A DNA stretch of 59,693 nt from Polaromonas sp. (GTDB taxonomy: Bacteria; Pseudomonadota; Gammaproteobacteria; Burkholderiales; Burkholderiaceae_C), in contig JAUXPP010000156.1 in assembly GCA_030683705.1 (NCBI GenBank), positions 1-59,693 of the forward strand, written 5' to 3'. The notes beneath the pieces were generated by a model. That model was not told the DNA's origin and did not search any database. It worked only from the letters and a program-made list of their open reading frames with translations. The translations under genes were made by a program, and so were the position numbers. This document shows positions 7,603 to 14,252 of this stretch, in pieces (the stretch's first letter is position 1; each line of letters starts with the position of its first letter).

Positions 7603-8055
7603 TCATTTCCCCGCTTCCAGAAGTTGCGGATGGTGTTTTTGCAGATGCTGGCGCAGCGTCCGGTGCAGCATGTTTGCCTGGGCGGCACATTCGGCCACCA
7701 TCTCGGGCGTGACCACATCACCGGTGTAGTCGTTGGAATTGCGTTTGCGTCGCAGCGCGTCCAGCACTACCCAGGCCGCGTTGTCCACGCCCAGGGTCAA
7801 AGGCAAAGACTGGATCAGCGTCACATGGTGGCCCGTCTCGCCAGTAGAGGGCCGGTAGCCACTGGCCATCATGGCTGCAAGTGCGCACTGCATGATGGCC
7901 TTGTAGGCTGCGTCAAACCGGGTCTCGTCGCTGATCCCAGTCACCGCCACATCTGCCAGATTGCGCTCCACCGCAGCCAGCAAACGCAGAACCTCTGCAG
8001 CCGTGGGCAAGTGGTCCTTAAGCTTGCCGATGCGAAGCAAGTTCTGCAAAGTCAT
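7603..8055 (-). CDS. HEPN-domain protein, probable toxin of HEPN/MNT pair
   Basis: All-helical HEPN-type protein of about 150 residues, probable RNase toxin paired with the upstream nucleotidyltransferase. The ATG at 8053-8055 is preferred because GGAGGTGAAG lies immediately before it; the longer frame starting at 8067 would place its start inside that ribosome-binding site. The active-site region is RRKRNSNDY: the Arg/Asn part is present but the His of the usual R-x(4-6)-H motif is replaced, as in RN-x2-(E/D)Y variants. The N-terminus overlaps the end of the MNT gene by 38 bases, indicating translational coupling. Confidence 0.75.
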   Translation of the reverse strand: MTLQNLLRIGKLKDHLPTAAEVLRLLAAVERNLADVAVTGISDETRFDAAYKAIMQCALAAMMASGYRPSTGETGHHVTLIQSLPLTLGVDNAAWVVLDALRRKRNSNDYTGDVVTPEMVAECAAQANMLHRTLRQHLQKHHPQLLEAGK

Positions 8056-8623
8056 CTTCACCTCCAATCAACCATATCCGCGGGTTGGCCGCCACACTGC
8101 GGGCAAATCCATCGCCCTCAGCCAGTTTTCGCGCAAAGTCTGAAGGGCTCATCGGCGTCGGGTTGACTTCGCGAGCCAGCAAGGTCTGAACATCGGCAAA
8201 CGCCAGGGCGACATCAGCAAACCCCGCGTCTCCCAGCACCATCACGTCCACGTCGCTACCGGGCCGCTCTTTGCCCGCCGCCACAGAGCCGTAGACAAAG
8301 GCAAGCGCCACGCGTTTTCCCAGAGGCAACAAGGCATCGCGCAGCACATCAGCCACGCCCGCCGTTTTCCTGAGCAAACCAGCCAGCTCAGAAAATATTG
8401 GGCATTGAGGATTGGCCTGGTAGTGCACCTGACGACCTACCTCCTGACGCAACAGCAAGCCCAGATCGGACAAGGCACGCAACTCACGGTGCAGCGACCC
8501 AGGGGACGCACCCGTCACCCGTGCCAACTCGCGCACATGCAGTGACTTGTCTGGATGCAGAAACAGGGCACTCAACACGCTTGAACGCGTTTGGCCGAGA
8601 AGGTGGTGAGCAATCGAGGTCAT
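8018..8623 (-). CDS. Winged-helix + MNT nucleotidyltransferase, probable antitoxin
   Basis: A 201-residue fusion. Residues 1 to about 75 form a winged helix (VRELARVTGASPGSLHRELR, then a wing around RQEVGRQVHYQA). The second half is a minimal nucleotidyltransferase with GSVAAGKERPGSDVDVMVLG, the classic GS-x(10)-D-x-D motif. MNT antitoxins can neutralise HEPN toxins by adding AMP. Here the same protein also carries the DNA-binding part, so it may regulate its own operon. It precedes and overlaps the HEPN gene. A short AT-rich stretch (8624-8660) upstream is the probable promoter region. Confidence 0.85.
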   Translation of the reverse strand: MTSIAHHLLGQTRSSVLSALFLHPDKSLHVRELARVTGASPGSLHRELRALSDLGLLLRQEVGRQVHYQANPQCPIFSELAGLLRKTAGVADVLRDALLPLGKRVALAFVYGSVAAGKERPGSDVDVMVLGDAGFADVALAFADVQTLLAREVNPTPMSPSDFARKLAEGDGFARSVAANPRIWLIGGEDDFAELASHRQA

Positions 8624-8678
8624 GTTCTTAATTTTGCTTCAATTGTAGCAATAAAAAGAACGACAAGGCGATGTAACT

Positions 8679-9077
8679 TCAGACCTTGTTCGCCGCTACC
8701 GCAGCCTTGATCAACGCCTTGAAGGCCGCCTCGTCGATGGCATCACCCTCCCCCAGATCGATGGCGCGGCGGGTGTTGCCTTCCAGGCTGGCATTGAACA
8801 GCCTGGCCGGGTCCTTGAGCGACGCGCCCTTGGGAAAAGTCAGCTTCACCTTGGCCTTGTAGGTCTCGCCGGTGCAAATGATGCCGTCACGCGACCAGAC
8901 CGGCAGGCTCCACTTCCACTCCTCGACCACCGACGGTTCCGCCTGCTGGATCAGCGCCCGGACTTTGGCCAGCGTCTTGCCGCGCCAGTCGTCCAGGGAC
9001 TGGATCTTTTCATCGATGAGTTGGGAGGGCGACTTTGCTGCCGCGCCTTCTTTCGGTTTGCCTGGAGGTTTGTTCAT
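8679..9077 (-). CDS. DUF1801-domain protein
   Basis: Small cytosolic protein of 132 residues with the DUF1801 (YdhG-like) fold: LIDEKIQSLDDWRGKTLAKV, then EEWKWSLPVWSRDGIICTGE and KVKLTFPKGASLKD. The ATG at 9075-9077 has GGAG seven bases upstream; the frame extends 49 codons further but that part overlaps the neighbouring gene. The family resembles iron-chaperone frataxin-like folds, and no function is established. It is the second of two adjacent DUF1801 genes. Confidence 0.8.
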   Translation of the reverse strand: MNKPPGKPKEGAAAKSPSQLIDEKIQSLDDWRGKTLAKVRALIQQAEPSVVEEWKWSLPVWSRDGIICTGETYKAKVKLTFPKGASLKDPARLFNASLEGNTRRAIDLGEGDAIDEAAFKALIKAAVAANKV

Positions 9078-9105
9078 GGGAACTCCATTGACTTCACGAT
9101 GGTTT

Positions 9106-9549
9106 TCACAACTTCTCGCCCGGCAACATGCTGGCCTGCATGATCCAGCCAATGAGCTGGGCTTCGTCGAGCTCTGCGTCCTCGCGGATATCGAGGTAAC
9201 GCGTGTCCTGGCTTTTGGATGCACCGGGCGGCACCGGCGACAGTGATTGCCCGCGGAAGAAGGTCACCTTCACATAGTGGGTGAAGCAATGGAAGCTGAG
9301 GAACCAGCCCTCCTGGCCCGGCGCACCATAAAACGGCGAGTTCCACTTGACCGCCTTGCGCACACCGGGGACGGCCGCGACGATCAGTTTGTCCAGCCGG
9401 CGCCCGACACCCTGCTTCCAGCCCGGCATGGCCGCGAGGTAGGCCTGTACCGGGGCGTCGCCCTCGCCTTTGGGGATCTGCGGGTTGCCGCCGGACAACA
9501 GCACCGGCTGGCCGGTCGTCGCTGCGGGTTGGGATTTTGGCTTCTTCAT
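9106..9549 (-). CDS. DUF1801-domain protein
   Basis: Second DUF1801 member, 147 residues. It has the family pattern VQAYLAAMPGWKQGVGRRLD, AVKWNSPFYGAPGQEGWFLS, FTHYVKVTFFRGQSL and LDIREDAELDEAQLIGWI. The first 20 residues are a Lys/Pro/Gln-rich leader. It lies 28 bases upstream of the other DUF1801 gene in the same orientation, so the two are probably co-transcribed. The two differ greatly in sequence, so this is not a recent duplication. No specific role is proposed. The following 180 bases (9550-9729) show nothing recognisable. Confidence 0.8.
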   Translation of the reverse strand: MKKPKSQPAATTGQPVLLSGGNPQIPKGEGDAPVQAYLAAMPGWKQGVGRRLDKLIVAAVPGVRKAVKWNSPFYGAPGQEGWFLSFHCFTHYVKVTFFRGQSLSPVPPGASKSQDTRYLDIREDAELDEAQLIGWIMQASMLPGEKL

Positions 9550-9729
9550 TCCATGCGCCTCACGGTGAATGACCCGGACATCACTGGCAGTACGCGAAGT
9601 ATGACGGGATGACGGGGAGTGTACGCAGGCGCACGAGCCTGCGGCTTGGCACAGGGGCTTGTGCCCGCAAGGCGCGCGGAATGGGCGTGTGCCGCGTGCT
9701 GGCGCCGGCGTCCAGCGCCGCCGGGACGC

Positions 9730-11088
9730 CTAGGGGTGCATCAGGCTCCAGCCGGCTTTGTGTTCGTAAGCCTCGGCAAGCTGGTACAGCAGCGGCTCCG
9801 CCCCGTGCGCGGCCGCAAGCTGTATCGCCAGCGGCAGGCCTGTGGCCGAAAAACCCATGGGCAGCGTGATGGCCGGGCTGCCGGTCAGGCTGTAGACGCG
9901 GTTGGTGATGCCGCGCTTGCCGGCCGGATTGGCATACAACTGTTCCATGGTCTCGGCCGGCGCCTCGCGGCCGGGGCTGGCGATGGCCGCCAGGCCATCG
10001 GCAAACAGCGCGGCGTAGGTCTGTTTCAGCGCCGCAGCGCGTTCACGCGCGGCGGCGTACTCCGCGTCGGAGCATGCGGCGCCGCGCAGCAGCCGCTGGC
10101 GCAGCGCCGGGCCGAACTTCTCCGGCTGGCGCTGCAGGTCGTCGCGGTGGTAGCGCGCTGCCTCGTACGCGATGATCAGATTGGCCGCATCGAAGGCCGC
10201 ATCCAGTCCCTCGGGAGCGATGGTCACCAGCTCCACCCCCAGGGCCTGCAGAACCGCCAGCGCCCGGTCGAAGGCGGCGCAGACTTCGGCACTGTGATCG
10301 ACCGTGGCGATGAAGCGCTCGGGCACGCCGACGCGCATGCGCCGGACCGGCGCGCCTATCGACGCGGCAAAATCCGGCGCACCGCGCCCGGCCAGCGCCT
10401 GCAGCATCAGTGCGTTGTCGCGCACGCTGCGGGTGAGCGGGCCCACATGATCCAGGCTGGGCGCCAGCGGAATCACGCCTTCGAGGCTGACGCGCCCATA
10501 GGTCGGCTTCATGCCGACAATGCCGCAGGCCGCGGCGGGGTGGCGCACGGAGCCGCCGGTGTCGGTGCCGGTGGCGCCCATCACCATGCCGGCCGCGACG
10601 GCAGCGCCTGAGCCGCTGCTGGAGCTGCCCGGCATGTGGTCGGTGTTCCAGGGATTGCGTGCCGCGGGAAACGGCTCGTCCGGGTCGGGCGTGCCGAAAG
10701 CGAACTCGTGGCAGGCGGTTTTGCCCAGGCTGATGGCGCCGGCCCGGTCCAGCAGTTGTACCGCGACCGCATCCTCGCCGGGGACCCAGTCCTGCAGCAG
10801 GCGCGAGTGGGCCGTCGTGCGTACACCGGCTGTCTGCAGGATGTCCTTGTGGGCGATCGGGATGCCGTGCAGCGGCCCGCGGTGCCGGCCCGCCGCGATC
10901 TCCTGCTGCGCCAGCCGGGCCGCGTCGCGCGACGCCTCGAAGGTGAAGGTGATGAAGGCGTGGTGGGTAGGCTGCAGCGCCTCGCAGCGCGCTATGCAGG
11001 CCTCTACCAGCGCCACGGGCGAGAGGCTGCGGTCGGCAATGCGCAGCGCCGCCGCGTGCAGGGACAGGTAATGGAGATCGGCAGTCAC
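9730..11088 (-). CDS. Amidase signature family hydrolase
   Basis: Amide hydrolase of about 452 residues. The Ser-cisSer-Lys triad is visible: Lys in GIPIAHKDIL, cis-Ser and nucleophile Ser in the Gly/Ser-rich run MPGSSSSGSG and in GTDTGGSVR. GIVGMKPTYGRVS follows as in GatA relatives. The start is uncertain: the frame is open far upstream into the Bug gene, and I chose the GTG at 11086-11088, just past that gene's stop, because the protein then begins directly with the amidase N-terminus. With the Bug receptor and deacetylase-fold gene it probably imports and hydrolyses an amide or imide. GatA itself is unlikely because gatB and gatC are absent. Confidence 0.85.
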   Translation of the reverse strand: MTADLHYLSLHAAALRIADRSLSPVALVEACIARCEALQPTHHAFITFTFEASRDAARLAQQEIAAGRHRGPLHGIPIAHKDILQTAGVRTTAHSRLLQDWVPGEDAVAVQLLDRAGAISLGKTACHEFAFGTPDPDEPFPAARNPWNTDHMPGSSSSGSGAAVAAGMVMGATGTDTGGSVRHPAAACGIVGMKPTYGRVSLEGVIPLAPSLDHVGPLTRSVRDNALMLQALAGRGAPDFAASIGAPVRRMRVGVPERFIATVDHSAEVCAAFDRALAVLQALGVELVTIAPEGLDAAFDAANLIIAYEAARYHRDDLQRQPEKFGPALRQRLLRGAACSDAEYAAARERAAALKQTYAALFADGLAAIASPGREAPAETMEQLYANPAGKRGITNRVYSLTGSPAITLPMGFSATGLPLAIQLAAAHGAEPLLYQLAEAYEHKAGWSLMHP

Positions 11089-11105
11089 TGGCGAAGCGGC
11101 GCGCT

Positions 11106-12092
11106 TCAATCGAGCTGGATGTTGCCCGCCTTGACGATCTCCCTGGCGCGCGCCAGGTCCTTGGCCAGGTACTGCGCATGGGCCGCGGGCGTGCGCTCGG
11201 CGGCGGGGAACAGCTCGGTGCCCATGTCGGCCAGACGCTTCTGGACCCCCGCGTCCGACAGCGCGACCTGCAGCGCCTCGTTGAGCTGGCGCACCATGGC
11301 CGCCGGCGTGCCCTTGGGCGCGTACACGCCGTGCCACACGGCAGTGTCCACCTGCGGCAAGCCCAGTTCACGCATGGTCGGCACGCCGGGGAAATTGGCG
11401 CTGCGCTGCGGCGCCGTGATCGCGAAGGCCTTGATCTTGCCCGCCGCCAGATGCGGCAGCGCATTGGTGGTCTGGTCGCACAAGACGTCGCTGTGGCCGG
11501 CCATCACGTCCTGCAGCGCCAGGTTGGTGCTTTTGTAGGGAACAAAAGTCGGCTGCACACCCAGCGCCTGCGACAGCATCACGGCGCACATGTGCGAGCC
11601 GGTGCCCACGCCCGCGTTGGCCATGTTGACCTTGGCCGCGTCCGCCTTGAGCGTTGCGACCAGCTCCTTGCCGTCCTTCGCGCGGAACGCCGGATTGGAC
11701 ACGAACACATAGGGACCGATGTTGACCAGGCCAATCGGCTCGAAAGCCGTCGCCGTGTCGTAAGGCAGGCTTTTGTACAGCGCCGCAGACAGCGCGATGG
11801 TGGTGTGGATCAGCACCGTGTAGCCGTCGGCCGGCGCGCGCGCCGCCTTGGCAGCGGCGATGGTGCCGCCGGCGCCCGCCACGTTGTCGATGACGATGGG
11901 CTGGCCCAGCTTCTCCGACATCTTCTGTCCCAGCGCGCGCGCGACGGTATCGGTGGCGCTGCCTGCCGGGAAGGGCACGATCATCGAGACAGGTTTGGTG
12001 GGATAGCCCTGGGCCTGCGCCGGCGCGACGGCCAACACCGAGGTAGCGATGGCACAGGCGGTGGCCAGAAGCCGGTAAGACGATGCTTTCAT
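11106..12092 (-). CDS. Bug-family tripartite tricarboxylate transporter receptor
   Basis: Periplasmic binding protein of 328 residues. A signal peptide ends at APAQAQ, and the mature protein starts with YPTKPVSMIVPFPAGSATD, the hallmark of Bug receptors. DNVAGAGGTIAAAKAARAPA and the C-terminal sensor region complete the pattern. There is no TctA/TctB membrane pair in the window, which is usual for the expanded Bug sets of Burkholderiales. It lies between the deacetylase-fold and amidase genes on one strand, so it probably captures the compound they degrade. The ligand is unknown. Confidence 0.9.
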   Translation of the reverse strand: MKASSYRLLATACAIATSVLAVAPAQAQGYPTKPVSMIVPFPAGSATDTVARALGQKMSEKLGQPIVIDNVAGAGGTIAAAKAARAPADGYTVLIHTTIALSAALYKSLPYDTATAFEPIGLVNIGPYVFVSNPAFRAKDGKELVATLKADAAKVNMANAGVGTGSHMCAVMLSQALGVQPTFVPYKSTNLALQDVMAGHSDVLCDQTTNALPHLAAGKIKAFAITAPQRSANFPGVPTMRELGLPQVDTAVWHGVYAPKGTPAAMVRQLNEALQVALSDAGVQKRLADMGTELFPAAERTPAAHAQYLAKDLARAREIVKAGNIQLD

Positions 12093-12142
12093 GGAGTTCC
12101 TCGCAGAGTTGGTGAAGATGAACAGATGGATCAGGGCATGGG

Positions 12143-13009
12143 TTACTGGCGCGCGAACCAGTCGTGGATGCTGTCGCCGTTCCAGAACGCCACGCCCGGG
12201 CGCGATGCGAACAGGTCCAGCATTTCCTCGAAATAGCGGATGCGGTGGGCCGCGCCCGACACATAAGGATGGACGCCGAAGGCCATCACGCGCACCGATT
12301 CCTCGCTTTCGGCGTACAGCCGGTCGAAGGCGTCGCGGGCGCGGCGCAACAGCGCGTCCGACTCATGCTGCCCGCTCACCATCACGGTGATGTCGTTGAT
12401 CTCGACCGTGTACGGGATCGACACCAGCGGCTTGCTGGCGGTGCGCACCCAGAACGGCTGGTCGTCCAGGATCCAGTCACCGAACCAGTCCATGCCGGCG
12501 GCCGCGACATGGTCCAGCGTGTCCAGGGTCTGCATGCGGCCCGGGCCCAGCCAGCCGCGCGGCCGGTGGCCCAGAAAACTTTCCAGCGTGTCCAGCGACT
12601 GCTTGATCATCGCCGGCTGGTCCTCGACCTTGTGGATGGGCATCTGCACATAACAATGCGCCATGAATTCCCACCCGGCATCGCGGGCCGCCTGCGCCAC
12701 CGGCGGGCAGGTTTCCACCACCTTGGCGTTGATCGACATCGTTGGCTTGATCTTGCGTTTCTCGAAGGCCTGCAACAGGCGCCAGAAACCCACGCGCATG
12801 CCGTACTCGTGCCAGGTCCAATTCGGCATGTCCGGAATGGCGCCGGTGATGCCGCCGGGGGGCGGCGAGGCATGGCGCGGCATGGCGCGCTCGATCTCCC
12901 ATTCCTCGATGTTCACCACCGGCCAGATGATCAGGCGGGTGCCGTCCTCGGTACGCAGCGGTGGGCGGGTAAAGGGGCTGGAGTAGTCGAAACGTTGTCT
13001 GGGATGCAT
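12143..13009 (-). CDS. Polysaccharide deacetylase (NodB-fold) family hydrolase, PuuE-like
   Basis: Metal-dependent C-N hydrolase of 288 residues with the NodB fold. The pattern LIIWPVVNIEEWE, EYGMRVGFWRLLQAFEKRKI, WEFMAHCYVQ and GHRPRGWLGPG resembles PuuE-type allantoinases and cyclic-imide or amide hydrolases rather than chitin deacetylases, and no signal peptide is present, so it is cytosolic. Downstream come a Bug receptor and an amidase in the same orientation, consistent with ring opening followed by amide hydrolysis. The promoter region just upstream carries a canonical -35 and four TGGAAT repeats. Confidence 0.8.
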   Translation of the reverse strand: MHPRQRFDYSSPFTRPPLRTEDGTRLIIWPVVNIEEWEIERAMPRHASPPPGGITGAIPDMPNWTWHEYGMRVGFWRLLQAFEKRKIKPTMSINAKVVETCPPVAQAARDAGWEFMAHCYVQMPIHKVEDQPAMIKQSLDTLESFLGHRPRGWLGPGRMQTLDTLDHVAAAGMDWFGDWILDDQPFWVRTASKPLVSIPYTVEINDITVMVSGQHESDALLRRARDAFDRLYAESEESVRVMAFGVHPYVSGAAHRIRYFEEMLDLFASRPGVAFWNGDSIHDWFARQ

Positions 13010-13040
13010 GGAATTTTCAATGGGCAGGCGGTCGCCGTTG

Positions 13041-13086
13041 ATTCCACTTTATTCCACCAAGGAATTCCATGTCAAGTGTTATTCCA
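13041..13086 (-). promoter_or_regulatory. Promoter with four TGGAAT repeats
   Basis: On the minus strand TTGACA (13070-13075), a 17-base spacer and ATAAAG (13047-13052) make a good sigma-70 promoter 37 bases upstream of the deacetylase-fold gene. TGGAAT occurs four times here, on the plus strand as ATTCCA at 13041, 13051, 13064 and 13081, flanking and overlapping the -35. The repeats are candidate operators, perhaps for the LysR protein encoded next door. Confidence 0.55.
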
Positions 13087-13115
13087 TAAAAATCCAGGCC
13101 CCAATTGGGTGCTGA

Positions 13116-13979
13116 TCAGGCCTTCAGCACCTCGATCAGGGCCGACGCCGTACCCGACAGCGGCAGCGACTTGCTGCGCACCACTCCCACCGTTTCGGAA
13201 GGCAGGAAGGCCGCCAGTGTGACCACCACCACCCGTGTCCAGGCCTCGGTTTCCTTGGCGCCGCGCAGGCCCACGGCCAGGCCCACCCCCATCTCGACAT
13301 ACCGTTCGATCAGCTCGATGCTGTCCAGCTCCAGCGCGATGTCGTAGGGCACGCTGTGCCGCCGGAATTCACTTTCCAGCAAGGCGCGGGTCTGCGTCTG
13401 GAAGCTCGGCAGGATCAGCGGATAACGCGCGATGTCCTGCAGCGATTTCGGCGGCTTCTTGGCCAGCGCATGGCCGCGCGGAACCAGCAGCACCCGCTCG
13501 GACGGAAACAGCGCGGTGAACTCGAAGCTGCGCGACGGGCCCGGATCGGGGGCGATGGCAAAGTCCACCTGGCCGGTCTGCACCATCTCGTAGATCTCTT
13601 CCTTGGTGCCCGACAACACGCGCACCCGGGCGCCGGGCGCGCTGCGCCGCAAGTCACGCAGCGCCTGCGGCAGCACGTTGCCGATGAAGCCGTGCGGCAC
13701 GCCCACCGCCACCGGCGAGGCCGCCGGCAACGGCCCGCGCTGCACCAGCGTCTCCAGCCCCTCGACCAGCGGCTCGGCCATGCGCAGCAAGTTGGTGCCG
13801 GCCGCGCTCAGCCGCAAAGGCCGCGCGCCGCGTTCGAACAGCGAGCGGCCGATCTCCTGCTCCAGCCGCTGCACATGTTTGGTCACCGCCGGCTGCCCCA
13901 GGCCCAGGCCCTGGGACGCCTTGGAAAAGCTTCCCAGCTTCGCGACCATGCAGAAGCTGCGCAGTTCTTTAATGTCCAT
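13116..13979 (-). CDS. LysR-family transcriptional regulator
   Basis: Regulator of 287 residues with a standard LysR plan. The N-terminal helix-turn-helix is LRSFCMVAKLGSFSKASQGL followed by QPAVTKHVQRLEQEIGRSLF. A periplasmic-binding-like effector domain starts near residue 90 (PVAVGVPHGFIGNVLP). It is upstream of, and in the same orientation as, the deacetylase-fold, Bug and amidase genes, and is the likely controller of them. The 107-base gap to the next gene contains a separate strong promoter, so it need not be part of the same transcript. No effector can be assigned. Confidence 0.9.
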   Translation of the reverse strand: MDIKELRSFCMVAKLGSFSKASQGLGLGQPAVTKHVQRLEQEIGRSLFERGARPLRLSAAGTNLLRMAEPLVEGLETLVQRGPLPAASPVAVGVPHGFIGNVLPQALRDLRRSAPGARVRVLSGTKEEIYEMVQTGQVDFAIAPDPGPSRSFEFTALFPSERVLLVPRGHALAKKPPKSLQDIARYPLILPSFQTQTRALLESEFRRHSVPYDIALELDSIELIERYVEMGVGLAVGLRGAKETEAWTRVVVVTLAAFLPSETVGVVRSKSLPLSGTASALIEVLKA

Positions 13980-14053
13980 GGCAGGCTCCGGCGTGGCAAC
14001 GCGGTCCGCGTGGGGGCAAGTTGCTTGGTGTTGTCATGGCCCCGATTGTGGCG

Positions 14054-14189
14054 TCAATCCAGGGCCGATTGCATAGGGTCCAGCGGCAGGTACGTGTGAC
14101 CTGCGGGCGCGGTGGGTGCAGGCGTGTTGGACGCAGGTGGCGCCTGCTGCAAGGGCGGCTGCGGCCAAGAGCAGGTTTCTGCGTTGCAT
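14054..14189 (-). pseudogene. Possible remnant of an exported redoxin-type protein
   Basis: In the 273-base gap upstream of the LysR gene, an ATG at 14187-14189 opens a twin-Arg-free signal-like start (MQRRNLLLAAAALAAGAT). A +1 shift leads into NTPAPTAPAGHTYLPLDP, which reads like the mature start of a TlpA/DsbA-type lipoprotein and then stops at 14054. No further similarity is seen. I read this as a truncated, frameshifted gene start; it may equally be chance. Confidence 0.3.
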
Positions 14190-14252
14190 GTAGTTTTACT
14201 TACCAGCCCAATGCAGCTTTCGAAAATCGAGGCGCGTGTGACCCACACTTCG

